Assembly (NCBI RefSeq): GCF_014831675.1
Contig: NZ_VJXY01000062.1
Span: 1-35,123 of the forward strand
DNA length: 35,123 nt
Reading direction: 5' to 3'
Source of the DNA: Komarekiella delphini-convector SJRDD-AB1
GTDB taxonomy: Bacteria > Cyanobacteriota > Cyanobacteriia > Cyanobacteriales > Nostocaceae
Shown here: positions 15,511 through 24,052 of the stretch, in pieces
How the letters are laid out: every line of letters begins with the position of its first letter
How positions within the stretch are numbered: position 1 is the first letter of the stretch
Made by a program: the position numbers and the translations under genes
Notes under the pieces: generated by a model
The model's database searches: none
What the model was told of the DNA's origin: nothing
The model's input: only the letters and a program-made list of their open reading frames with translations

Positions 15511-16641
15511 ATGCGATTATTCTTCCCTAAAATAATAGCTCAAGGTGTATTTGCTGGTGGTGATTTAGTTACAAGAACTGCGGAAAATGCCGATGCGATT
15601 TCTCAAGGCTTTAACGAATTATGGATAGAGCTTTTAAACGGGCAATTGTATGGTTCCTTGTGTACAGTTGGCACTTTATTTGCGGTTTCAACACTCGTAT
15701 TCTTTATAATTGAGTGGACGAAACAAATGCTCAATTTTGAAGAAACACGGGCGATTACAGATTTAATCTGGCCGCTAACAGTAGCAGCATTATTATTTCA
15801 AAATGGGCAATTGCTAGGGCAAAGCACAATGGCAATGCGAGATATGATTAACAATACAAATAGCTATGTGCTAATACGTACTGCGGCTGGGGTTGATTTA
15901 AGAGCAGCTTACCAAAAAGCATTAGGTGTAGAAGCAGTTCGTAGTGCCATTGGTCGAGAAATGGAAATGTGCCGAACTTCTTCTTTAGCACCACAAGAGG
16001 CAATTGATTGCCTGACTGAAGCTAAGCAGAGGTTGATGAATGAATATCCCCGCTACTTTGTTGGCTCTAACGGCCCCTTTGCCTGGTTAATAGATCGCAT
16101 AGATCGGATAATTAATGCTCCAATCGATGCAATCCAAAGTGGAGCTAACCCTGTACAAGTATTACTTTCGCCATTCAGTGCTTATGTCGGTTCAGTAGTG
16201 GCAGGGACTATTACGAATATATTGGTGGCATTAGGAGGAGCATATCAATGGGGTATAGAGCTAACGATGCTGCTGACTGCACTTTTAGGGCCTTTGGCAG
16301 TGGGTGGCTCATTACTTCCTTATGGGTCGAAATCAATCTTTACCTGGTTAGCTGGATATTTCTCTGTGGGAATGGCCAAGCTTTCGTTCAATGTGATTAC
16401 GGGATTTGCAGCCGAATTAATGGCTAATTCTCGGTCAGATCAGCCGTTATTCTTCTTATTCGTGATTGGAATTATTGCCCCAGCATTAGCAACCGGATTA
16501 GCCGCTGGAGGTGGATTAGCACTACTGACGCAACTCAACAAAGCCGCAGACCAAGCGATTAGTGTTGCCAAAGATGTGGCTGTGACAGTTGTCTCGTATG
16601 GAGGGGGTGCGCTAGCTAAAGTAATTCGTCGAGGAGCTTGA
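15511..16641 (+). CDS. VirB6/TrbL-like polytopic inner-membrane protein
   Basis: The 376-aa protein has about six hydrophobic helices (near 45-70, 80-97, 225-245, 250-275, 280-300 and 315-345). A large polar loop (about 105-220) contains two Cys (MCRTSS, IDCLTE). In VirB6/TrbL proteins a central periplasmic loop contacts the DNA substrate, and the many Gly/Ala-rich C-terminal helices here fit. It lies 2 nt after the VirB5-like gene and 4 nt before the VirB8-like gene. The N-terminus is not a cleavable signal. The call rests on topology and gene order. Confidence 0.65.
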   Translation: MRLFFPKIIAQGVFAGGDLVTRTAENADAISQGFNELWIELLNGQLYGSLCTVGTLFAVSTLVFFIIEWTKQMLNFEETRAITDLIWPLTVAALLFQNGQLLGQSTMAMRDMINNTNSYVLIRTAAGVDLRAAYQKALGVEAVRSAIGREMEMCRTSSLAPQEAIDCLTEAKQRLMNEYPRYFVGSNGPFAWLIDRIDRIINAPIDAIQSGANPVQVLLSPFSAYVGSVVAGTITNILVALGGAYQWGIELTMLLTALLGPLAVGGSLLPYGSKSIFTWLAGYFSVGMAKLSFNVITGFAAELMANSRSDQPLFFLFVIGIIAPALATGLAAGGGLALLTQLNKAADQAISVAKDVAVTVVSYGGGALAKVIRRGA

Positions 16642-16645
16642 ATGG

Positions 16646-17467
16646 ATGTCTTTAAAATATGGGGAAAGGGTCAGGGGAAAAGGGGAAAAAGAACGCCTAA
16701 AACTTTTAAGCAAGGGCGTATCTGTGCCGACAGGAGTGGGCTTGCTTTGTACCGCAGCTTTTTCGATGGCGTTAATATCTTTGTTGTTACAGATTTTAAA
16801 TTATGGCGCGACTCGCTCTTTAGTCAAAAATCAAATGCCCTCGTTGGTGCAACTATCATCAGGAGAAACAATTAGTGCAATTGCTGTAGATCCAACAGAG
16901 CGATCTAGTGAGGTAATTAAAAAATTTGTGTCCGACTCATTCATTAGAATGTTTAGCTGGGATGGCTTGATACAAACATTCAATGAAAAAGGAGAATCAA
17001 TTACCAAGCCAGATCCAGGTGTGGAGGTAAGTGGTGGAAAACTAAATAGACTCTATCGGGTGACAACTAAAGCTTACGAAGCGGCTTTTGCACTTTCCGA
17101 AAAGCAGAACTTCCGCGCTGCTTTTTTACAGAAACTAGCGACGATGACCAAGACAGATGTTTTTACTGGTGACATGCAAGTATCGCTGATCCCCAGATTT
17201 ATCTCAGAGCCACGCAAGATAAAATCTGGTCAATGGGAGATTGATTTGGTGGCCACCCTTGTTACCTTTCAAAAAAGAGAAAATTCTGGAAGCGGAATTT
17301 CCTTCAACAAAACTGTGACAGTGGAATCAATTACCACTCCTCAAACTCCCCCTAAAGATATTACAGACTTAGCCAAGAAAATCTATACAATTCGCGCCCC
17401 TGGATTAGAGATTACACAAGTTGTTGATTTAAAACTGGGCGAAAGGAAAAATAATTATGACAACTAA
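16646..17467 (+). CDS. VirB8/TraE-like bitopic inner-membrane protein
   Basis: The 273-aa protein has a basic cytoplasmic N-terminus (about 1-25), one transmembrane helix (about 30-50, GLLCTAAFSMALISLLLQIL) and a periplasmic domain of about 220 residues. That matches the VirB8/TraE plan with an NTF2-like periplasmic fold. The ATG at 16646 has GAGGAG 9 nt upstream. An ATG at 16642 opens only a 77-codon shadow frame. Its end overlaps the VirB10-like start by 11 nt. It lies in the expected place before virB10/virB9. Sequence similarity to known VirB8 is weak by eye. Confidence 0.6.
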   Translation: MSLKYGERVRGKGEKERLKLLSKGVSVPTGVGLLCTAAFSMALISLLLQILNYGATRSLVKNQMPSLVQLSSGETISAIAVDPTERSSEVIKKFVSDSFIRMFSWDGLIQTFNEKGESITKPDPGVEVSGGKLNRLYRVTTKAYEAAFALSEKQNFRAAFLQKLATMTKTDVFTGDMQVSLIPRFISEPRKIKSGQWEIDLVATLVTFQKRENSGSGISFNKTVTVESITTPQTPPKDITDLAKKIYTIRAPGLEITQVVDLKLGERKNNYDN

Positions 17468-19091
17468 TAATCTACATTTTTCAGATGAAAATAATCTGTC
17501 AACCGTAGATGAAATACTAAGGTTAGATGATGAAGAGAATCGAGAAGCAGAGGATCATCACTCGAACGTCTTCCCTCTGACTTCTGACCTCGTTGAAGAT
17601 GATAAAGATGATACTGAACCAACAACTAAGCATACAGTTGTTACCTCCCCTTGGTCAAGACTAGGAATGGTTGGTATTCCCTTAGGGGGTGGTTTCCTGG
17701 TGTTCTTCATGCTGTTCAACAGTATTATTAATGGAGGTAATCAAGCTAAAAAAGAAGAAGCTAAAACTGTTAATCAACCAACTGAGCAAGCATTATCAGA
17801 AAATGATGGTGATGTTTATGCTCAGTTAGCCCTTGCTAAGCAAGCCCAAGAATTAGATAAAATTGATAGCCAAAAGAATAAGTCTCAGGTTCAAAAAACA
17901 GAAAAGCCTGCTCTACCTTCTCCTGAAGTTCCTGTTTCCCGCCAAAGTGTGGCAGTTGCCTCATCTCCTCCACCACCCCCGCGCTATGTACAAAGGAATT
18001 ATTCACCGCCACCTAGAGCAATTGCTGCTTCTCCACGCAATTATTCTGTTACTAGACCTCAGCCAATAGCCACAGTAAAACCAGCAGCAGATCCAATTAG
18101 TGAACTGAATCGACTCCGAAGCTTAGGCTCCTTCGGGAAAATAAATTATGCTAGTAATGTTACTGATTTAAACAACGATACACTCTCAAAAAATCAGATT
18201 GGCTCTGGTTACAGACAACCAGTTAAATCTCAGAAAATATCTGCTGGCAGTGAGATTAAAGAACCTTTATTTCCCGGCTCAAATAGTATTGAAACACCAA
18301 ATGATGGCATTGAGATACCAGGTTACGGCATTGAAAAAATTCGCCCTCGTTGGTCAAAGATACAAAAGTCTGCTGAGTTAATTGCTGCTACTGATAATGC
18401 TTCAGCCAACAATTCAATCACAACAAATCGCTATTTAGTAGTAGGACAATTTGCTGATGGCGTATTGATGACACCTTTAGTCAAAGAACAGTCAACAGAA
18501 CAAAATTCATCAATTAGACAGTCAGATTCTAACTCCTCCCGCTACTTAGCAAAGCTGACTCAAGATTTGTATGACAACTATGGGGATGTGGCAATTTCAA
18601 GAGGAACACTCGTTGCAGTTTCCGTAATTTCTGTAGATGGTGCTAGTTATGCTAAAGCACAAGTTACTTCAATTATCAAAGACAACACAGAATACCCAAT
18701 TGCTAAGGATGCGATCTCCCTATTGGGGGAAGGAGGGAATCCATTAGTCGCCAAACCTTTTAAGGACAAAGGTGGAGAACTGGCTGGACAGGACTTAACT
18801 GTTGGCTTGGTGAGTGGTGTGGGCAAAGTAGGCGAAATTATCAATCAATCGGATTCTAGCAGTAGCGTTATTAACTCTGCTGCTGGGACTTTCAGTACTA
18901 ACGTGACTTCAAACACTCGACGTAATATTGGCGGGGCATTCTTGCAAGGGGCTTTTGGCAAACTTGGTGAGATTATTGAGCAACGTAGCCAAACTTCTAC
19001 CCAAGAAATCCTTTCTCGTCCCAACATCTGGTACATCCCCAAGGGAACGAAAATCACGTTTATGGTGAATCGCACTTTGGAGCTACCGTGA
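17457..19091 (+). CDS. virB10: VirB10/TraB/TrbI-like protein
   Basis: The protein spans the envelope and gates the T4SS channel. It has an acidic cytoplasmic N-terminus (1-65), one membrane helix (about 71-91, MVGIPLGGGFLVFFMLFNSI), and a long disordered periplasmic linker with Pro runs (PPPPP near 165, PPPR near 182). The C-terminal domain (about 310-544) contains ISRGTLVAVSVISVDG...YAKAQVTSI and ends IPKGTKITFMVNRTLELP, the family's characteristic ending. The start overlaps the virB8-like gene and its stop overlaps the next GTG. A CTCTGAC-TTCTGAC heptamer tract at 17575-17588 is translated within the acidic region, which suggests that a repeat spread into the gene. Confidence 0.82.
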   Translation: MTTNNLHFSDENNLSTVDEILRLDDEENREAEDHHSNVFPLTSDLVEDDKDDTEPTTKHTVVTSPWSRLGMVGIPLGGGFLVFFMLFNSIINGGNQAKKEEAKTVNQPTEQALSENDGDVYAQLALAKQAQELDKIDSQKNKSQVQKTEKPALPSPEVPVSRQSVAVASSPPPPPRYVQRNYSPPPRAIAASPRNYSVTRPQPIATVKPAADPISELNRLRSLGSFGKINYASNVTDLNNDTLSKNQIGSGYRQPVKSQKISAGSEIKEPLFPGSNSIETPNDGIEIPGYGIEKIRPRWSKIQKSAELIAATDNASANNSITTNRYLVVGQFADGVLMTPLVKEQSTEQNSSIRQSDSNSSRYLAKLTQDLYDNYGDVAISRGTLVAVSVISVDGASYAKAQVTSIIKDNTEYPIAKDAISLLGEGGNPLVAKPFKDKGGELAGQDLTVGLVSGVGKVGEIINQSDSSSSVINSAAGTFSTNVTSNTRRNIGGAFLQGAFGKLGEIIEQRSQTSTQEILSRPNIWYIPKGTKITFMVNRTLELP

Positions 19092-19633
19092 AAAAGTTAA
19101 TTATATTTGCTTTCGCCGGAATTTGCTTGATGCCATTAAGAGCGGTCGCCTCACCTGTAGTCCGCACTGTTAAACAATCGCAAGCTAGTGGTAGTACTGC
19201 GATTGTACAAACAATCAAAGTTTGGAATGGCAATGGGGTAAGCATTTCATTTTACGAAGTTTCGGAGATTGTTAAACGAGTGTGGATTGACGACCCCTCC
19301 CAAATCCTAATTGACACTGATGGTTGTTTAGAGGGAATTAATCCTAACTGCCAAAGCCCTGGTGCGGGACTGATTCACTTACGACGCATCCAAAAAGTTA
19401 ATATCCCTGGCTTACCCCAAGCAAAATCGACACATCTGACGATCATTACCCAAGCAACAGACGGTAGACGTAAAGCTTACCACTTCCAAGTAACTGCTGC
19501 TGCTGGAAAACCTGAGTACAGCCAAATAGCAATAGAGGGTGATATTTCCTATGACTCAATTGAGAGAACACCAGTCAAACTCAACCCCAGACGACCACGG
19601 GCACTATCTAATGTTAGGCTACCTCTTAAGTAA
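19088..19633 (+). CDS. VirB9/TraK-like secreted component
   Basis: This 181-aa protein has a signal peptide with cleavage after AVA (residue 21). The mature part shows a VirB9/TraK-type beta pattern: GNGVSISFYEVSEIVKRVWIDDPSQI, then HLRRIQKV, then a THLTIITQATDGRRKAYHFQV stretch. The last resembles the VirB9 'tnL.v.td.r.Y.f.l' motif. Two Cys in DGCLEGINPNCQ may form a disulfide. It starts with GTG overlapping the VirB10 stop (GTGA). Its order after virB10 is reversed with respect to the Agrobacterium operon. It would form the outer ring with VirB10; no VirB7 lipoprotein was seen in this block. Confidence 0.6.
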   Translation: MKKLIIFAFAGICLMPLRAVASPVVRTVKQSQASGSTAIVQTIKVWNGNGVSISFYEVSEIVKRVWIDDPSQILIDTDGCLEGINPNCQSPGAGLIHLRRIQKVNIPGLPQAKSTHLTIITQATDGRRKAYHFQVTAAAGKPEYSQIAIEGDISYDSIERTPVKLNPRRPRALSNVRLPLK

Positions 19634-20891
19634 ACAGGCTCAAGTTGTTTGTCCCAAGTCCACGAAACAGCAGTTAAGAAAACAAAGAGATGATAGGCTA
19701 CGTTATTTTATATTCTTTGGTTTAGTCATCGTTCTTTTCCTTCATGCTTTTTGGAAGTATGGAATCCTGAATCAGGCGATCGCCTCCGGTGGGCGGAACG
19801 CCATCGCTTATCTTATGCCTAGTGCCTCAGATCAAGTCCCGGTGGTCGATTCCGGCAGCGGTTTTGTTCCTGATTGGTCACGCCTGAAATTTAGCGACAT
19901 GATTATGGGCGAAGGCGGCAGTGTTAGTTACCCCACTGACCGAGGGGAAGAAACCAGAATTTGGAGTGCTGGACAAAGTATTGCAGACTTCATGGAACTT
20001 GGGGACTTTGAAGATGCCCAGTTCTCAATTGAAAAACTTAACTTATCAAAAATATCAGAATTACTGGACATAGATTTAAACAGCTTGAAACTGTCTGATT
20101 TTGGTGTAATTAAAACACAAACTATCCCCACTTTAGTCAAGGCTATCCCTACACTCACAAATAAATCACCAGCCAGCATTAAAGCAATCCACGACACTTA
20201 TATAAGAGCTGGTGTTTCTCCTCGTGGCACAATTGGTAATTCCCTCAACAATCCTAAGCTAAATGAGGTTGAGTTGGGAAGTGCAATTGATTTATCAAAG
20301 TATCAACTTACATCTATTCCTGGAATTGAGTCGGCCTCGATTGATAAATTTGATAGATGGCAAGATACTGTGATTGGACTTGTTCCGGGGTTAAGAGACT
20401 TGCCTTGGAGCGAGTTTCCTTCCTTACCAAATCCCGACCTTTCATTTATTGGCAAAGTCGATTTAGTCCTGCGAGATATCGAAGCTAACCGTATTCGCAG
20501 TATCTCTGGTAGTTATCAAGAAGGCTTTAACGTCCCATGCTATCAAAATAACTGCGCTCACGCTGAGATGTCCGGGCTAGGCAGAACTACTGGAGCGCAA
20601 TGGATCTCTGGCAAAGTACAAGAGGTAGAAGGCGGTTTCGGCATCTTGAAAGCGGTTAATGATGGTAAAGAACCAACGGGTCGTCATCCCTTTGGGCCTG
20701 CTTTCAAGCAAGTGGTATGGGATATAGACGAACCAACAGGAGCCATGTCTACTGCAATGTTTTTTCGGTTCTGCAAAACTATTCCTTTTGTGGGTCGTAC
20801 TTGTACGCCTTACTTCATTGGCCCTGTACCATTCATTACTTACCGTGAACAAGACCCAATTATCTTTGGAAGTCCTTCTACTGTCCCCTAA
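19551..20891 (+). CDS. unrecognised one-TM protein of the transfer operon
   Basis: No known family was identified. From the ATG at 19551 the protein has about 446 residues and overlaps the virB9-like gene by 83 nt. A start at 19611 would shorten the overlap to 23 nt. There is one transmembrane helix (YFIFFGLVIVLFLHAFWKYGIL) after a basic N-terminus. A long extracytoplasmic part follows. Its last 150 residues hold Cys pairs (CYQNNC; FCKTIPFVGRTC), a Gly/Trp-rich stretch (GLGRTTGAQWISG) and TGRHPFGPAFKQVVWDIDEPTGA. Cys pairs suggest disulfides in the thylakoid/periplasmic space. It could replace F-type accessory proteins such as TraW/TrbC or a lytic enzyme, but no catalytic motif was seen. Confidence 0.6.
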   Translation: MTQLREHQSNSTPDDHGHYLMLGYLLSKQAQVVCPKSTKQQLRKQRDDRLRYFIFFGLVIVLFLHAFWKYGILNQAIASGGRNAIAYLMPSASDQVPVVDSGSGFVPDWSRLKFSDMIMGEGGSVSYPTDRGEETRIWSAGQSIADFMELGDFEDAQFSIEKLNLSKISELLDIDLNSLKLSDFGVIKTQTIPTLVKAIPTLTNKSPASIKAIHDTYIRAGVSPRGTIGNSLNNPKLNEVELGSAIDLSKYQLTSIPGIESASIDKFDRWQDTVIGLVPGLRDLPWSEFPSLPNPDLSFIGKVDLVLRDIEANRIRSISGSYQEGFNVPCYQNNCAHAEMSGLGRTTGAQWISGKVQEVEGGFGILKAVNDGKEPTGRHPFGPAFKQVVWDIDEPTGAMSTAMFFRFCKTIPFVGRTCTPYFIGPVPFITYREQDPIIFGSPSTVP

Positions 20892-20933
20892 TAATTTAGC
20901 TTCATCTGCTAGACGTCTTCACTTTTAAATTTT

Positions 20934-21866
20934 ATGTTCTACTCAGCAATTGATGAAGGATTACCAATTATCCTCTGTGATTTTAATTATCCGTCTCTCT
21001 CTCAAATTGGGGCTTATGCTCATAGCTTAGACTATGACATTCAGATTTTTGCTCCCGGTTTTTCTGAATCAGAAGTGTGCAATCCTTTAGATTTTCTGAG
21101 AGATTCGGCAGATGCCCAAACAGCGCGTCAATTGGCGACGGTAATCAATAAAAACTTCCACATTCTAAATAATTCCAATGAAGATGGGTTCTTTGGGCCA
21201 TCCGGCGACCAACTCACCCAAGCGGTTTTGATGTTAACAAAGGAGTTTGGAGAGTATGCAGACATCATGACCTCAACCACACTTATAAAGAGTAAACAAA
21301 TAGTCAGCCGGCTGATAGCAAGTAACTTAAATCCTTGGATTCGGATTGCCTTTAGCCAGTTATTTAGTTCTGCCAGTAGTGAAAAGACTGTAGCAGGAAT
21401 ACTGACTTCTACGCTCTCGATTTTTACCTCTTTGGTCAGACAAGATACTCTCGGCTATTTTCTAGGTAAAACAACGCTGCCTCTAAAAATTAGGGGTAAG
21501 CAGATGATTGTTTTGGGTTTGGATAGCAATCGTTATACTTCTCTTGCTCCTTTGATGTTTGGCATTTTACAGATGCTCATAACGTCCTATGTTTCTAAAC
21601 AGTCCTTAGACTCTCCGGTAGTAGTATTAGGTGATTTCTCTTTTGCTTATGTACCTGCGTTATTGACTAGTTCTAGATGTATTGTAGGTTGTGCTTGGGA
21701 CTTCATTCAACATATTGCGCCGAAATTAATTGATGATTGTTGTCAAGAAAATTGGAAGAAGTTCGTCATAAGTCATGCTCCTAAAACTCCGACAATATTG
21801 ACTACACAATTTGACCTGGAATTAAGAGCTTCATATGTAGAACGGAGATTTCCAATTCAATTATGA
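20934..21866 (+). CDS. coupling-protein paralogue lacking the P-loop (TraD/VirD4-like)
   Basis: The 310-aa protein is a partial duplicate of the next gene. Its first residues, MFYSAIDEGLPIIL, align with the segment right after the P-loop of the full protein (MIYDAIAQGYPILL), so Walker A is absent. A 76-residue block (IFAPGF to EYADIMT) is identical at 72 positions. The Walker B equivalent reads VVVLGDFSF instead of LIVALDELP, so the Asp-Glu pair is lost. After this point the sequence diverges. In the conserved block about 22 codon differences are silent and 4 change the residue, which indicates selection rather than a decaying copy. It overlaps the next gene by ATGA. It cannot be an ATPase alone; it may be a regulator or hexamer partner of TraD. 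No Shine-Dalgarno seen. Confidence 0.75.
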   Translation: MFYSAIDEGLPIILCDFNYPSLSQIGAYAHSLDYDIQIFAPGFSESEVCNPLDFLRDSADAQTARQLATVINKNFHILNNSNEDGFFGPSGDQLTQAVLMLTKEFGEYADIMTSTTLIKSKQIVSRLIASNLNPWIRIAFSQLFSSASSEKTVAGILTSTLSIFTSLVRQDTLGYFLGKTTLPLKIRGKQMIVLGLDSNRYTSLAPLMFGILQMLITSYVSKQSLDSPVVVLGDFSFAYVPALLTSSRCIVGCAWDFIQHIAPKLIDDCCQENWKKFVISHAPKTPTILTTQFDLELRASYVERRFPIQL

Positions 21867-23578
21867 GTAACAATTTAACAACTCCAAACACAATCAATCA
21901 ATCATTTCGCTTTGACCAGTTGCAAAATCCTAAAGATGATATTGGGCAATACACTCATCACCTGTTTACTCCTAACGGGTTAGCACTTCTGGGGATGTTA
22001 GGAGTCTACTTGTTAATGAAGGTAGTCTTGGGTGATGGCGCTAAAAAGAAACTCGCAACTGGCTATTGGGGAGGCAAAAAAGAAATAGACACAGCGAAGA
22101 AAAAGGCGCTCAGACAAATTAAATCTCCCAAATGTGATAGTGCTACTTTGCGTATTGGTGAAAGCTTCTATGTTCCTGATGTACAAAGGGGAACCGCTGC
22201 AATTGGCGCACCAGGAAGTGGCAAGACTTTTAGTGCGATCAACCCAATGATTTATGATGCGATCGCTCAAGGATACCCGATATTACTCTATGATTTCAAG
22301 TATGCGTCGCAAGCCAAAATTGCAGCCTATGCAAAGAAGATGGGTTATGATGTCCACATTTTTGCTCCGGGTTTTCCAGAGTCAGAAGTCTGCAATCCCT
22401 TAGACTTTCTGAGAGATTCAGGAGATGCGGAAACAGCGCGGCAATTGGCGACGGTGATCAATAAAAACTTCCGCATTCTGAATAATTCCAATGAAGATGG
22501 ATTCTTCGGGCCGTCAGGCGACCAGCTAACCCAAGCAGTTTTGATGCTAACCAAAGAGTTCGGTGAGTATGCAGACATCATGACCGCCGCTGCCATACTT
22601 TCAAGTGAGCGAATGGTTGATAGATTAATGGCTGCTAGTTTTAATCCGTGGATTCGGATTGCCTTTGGTCAATTATTCAGTTCGGCCAACTCTGAAAAGA
22701 CAGTCGCGGGGATTACTGCTACAGCATCGTTGATGTTCACTCGCTTTATGGCGAAGAACACACTCGGCTGTTTTGTCGGTAAGACAACGCTGCCTTTAGA
22801 AATCAAAGGTAAGCAGATGATTATCTTTGGCCTGGACAGAGAGCGTCGGGATGCAGTTTCTCCACTAATGACCAGCATCTTGCACATGACTGTAGCACGG
22901 AACATCGCTAAAAAAAGGAAAGACCCGTTAATAGTTGCACTTGATGAATTACCCTCGATATATCTACCTGATTTATTCAGATGGCTCAACGAGTCCCGAA
23001 GTGAGGGTTTCTGTGGCATCCTCGGCTGGCAGAACATGGGGCAACTTGAAAAGAATTACGGCAAGGAAGTAGCTAAAACTATTTTAGGGGCTTGTGGTAC
23101 TAAGTTCGTGTTTAACCCTGGAGAGAATGAATCTGCACAGTTATTCTCCAGTTTTCTGGGTGATGAAGAAATCAAGTACAAACAGAAGAGTCGTTCGACT
23201 GGCGGTGGAAAACCTAGTACCACTACTAGTGAACAAGAAAAAACTAGGAAACTGTTTGAGTCTGCCCAATTCTTGAAGCTGCCAGCCGGGAAGTGTGTAT
23301 TTATCAACCCAGCTTATGCTAATAAAAAAGAGGGGTCAATTCCACTACTGAAAAATATTAAAATTCCTCAATCCGTGAAGGACATTGACGAATACAACCA
23401 ACAGACCTGGGGGAAACTAGTTAACACTCTAGCCCGACGTAGTACTCAACAACCTCCTACACAACGGGATTTAGACATCAGGATTCAACAAGTAGACCGG
23501 AAATTACCAATTCCCCAAGACCCTGTAGAAGCTGGGGTGCAAGCGTTACCTGTTGATAGTTTAAAATCAATTCTTTAG
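21863..23578 (+). CDS. traD: type IV coupling protein (TraD/TraG/VirD4-like)
   Basis: The hexameric ATPase links the relaxosome to the secretion channel. The 571-aa protein has one N-terminal hydrophobic helix (about 35-52, LALLGMLGVYLLMKVVL). Walker A is GAPGSGKT at residues 115-122, and Walker B is LIVALDELP with Asp361-Glu362. The motif DFKYASQAKIAAYAKK and GWQNMGQLEKNYG (sensor-like) are typical of TraG/TraD proteins. The C-terminus ends in a soluble tail. Most VirD4 proteins have two membrane helices; only one convincing helix is visible. The start overlaps the stop of the inactive paralogue, so the two proteins should be made in linked amounts. No relaxase gene lies nearby. Confidence 0.85.
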   Translation: MSNNLTTPNTINQSFRFDQLQNPKDDIGQYTHHLFTPNGLALLGMLGVYLLMKVVLGDGAKKKLATGYWGGKKEIDTAKKKALRQIKSPKCDSATLRIGESFYVPDVQRGTAAIGAPGSGKTFSAINPMIYDAIAQGYPILLYDFKYASQAKIAAYAKKMGYDVHIFAPGFPESEVCNPLDFLRDSGDAETARQLATVINKNFRILNNSNEDGFFGPSGDQLTQAVLMLTKEFGEYADIMTAAAILSSERMVDRLMAASFNPWIRIAFGQLFSSANSEKTVAGITATASLMFTRFMAKNTLGCFVGKTTLPLEIKGKQMIIFGLDRERRDAVSPLMTSILHMTVARNIAKKRKDPLIVALDELPSIYLPDLFRWLNESRSEGFCGILGWQNMGQLEKNYGKEVAKTILGACGTKFVFNPGENESAQLFSSFLGDEEIKYKQKSRSTGGGKPSTTTSEQEKTRKLFESAQFLKLPAGKCVFINPAYANKKEGSIPLLKNIKIPQSVKDIDEYNQQTWGKLVNTLARRSTQQPPTQRDLDIRIQQVDRKLPIPQDPVEAGVQALPVDSLKSIL

Positions 23579-23587
23579 GAGGAGGAG

Positions 23588-24052
23588 GTGAGAGCTAGAA
23601 TCAAGGAATTTGCGATCGCTGATTTTCAATCCATTTATCAATTAGATAAAACTCGAAAAAGACTGCTAGGAAACATGGTAAATATTCTGGCAAGTACAAC
23701 TGGGATTGTCAAAACTTTCTCTAAACAGTCGAGCCTCAGACCCTTACTAAAAAAAGTGGGTATACACGTCAAAGTTGTTTTCTGGCGTCTGAAAGTAATT
23801 ATCGATGAAAAATGTTATGAGCAAATCATCCAGAAATATATTCAAGGTATTGGTTGGCATGATTTGCAATATATAGTTTTTCTAGCAGCCAGGCGCAATT
23901 ATGTAGAGTTTGATATTATCTTTAATCGTGTCATTTCTAATACTCAAATCATTGATTTGAAATGCTTAGGCGCACAATGGATACAGTACGAAATTTTGTA
24001 TAAAGCGTACAAAGATATTATCAACATTGCCGAGTCGAAATTCTATGTTTGA
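23588..24052 (+). CDS. hypothetical protein, 154 aa, in the transfer operon
   Basis: No family was recognised. It starts with GTG, preceded by AGGAGG five bases upstream, the strongest ribosome binding site in the operon. The protein is basic (Lys/Arg-rich up to about residue 75). The second half is a helical pattern with aromatic residues (WHDLQYIVFLAARRNYVEFDIIFNRVIS, then LGAQWIQYEILYKAYKDII). There is no signal peptide or membrane helix. It overlaps the start of the DUF3854 gene by 8 nt. A small basic protein here could serve in the relaxosome or as partner of the DUF3854 protein; this is only position-based. Confidence 0.55.
   Translation: MRARIKEFAIADFQSIYQLDKTRKRLLGNMVNILASTTGIVKTFSKQSSLRPLLKKVGIHVKVVFWRLKVIIDEKCYEQIIQKYIQGIGWHDLQYIVFLAARRNYVEFDIIFNRVISNTQIIDLKCLGAQWIQYEILYKAYKDIINIAESKFYV

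Noticed and set aside
16642-16875. 77-codon ORF starting 4 nt before the VirB8-like gene
   Set aside because: It is a shadow in another frame of the VirB8-like gene with no features; the 273-aa frame has the TM helix and the better-spaced ribosome site.
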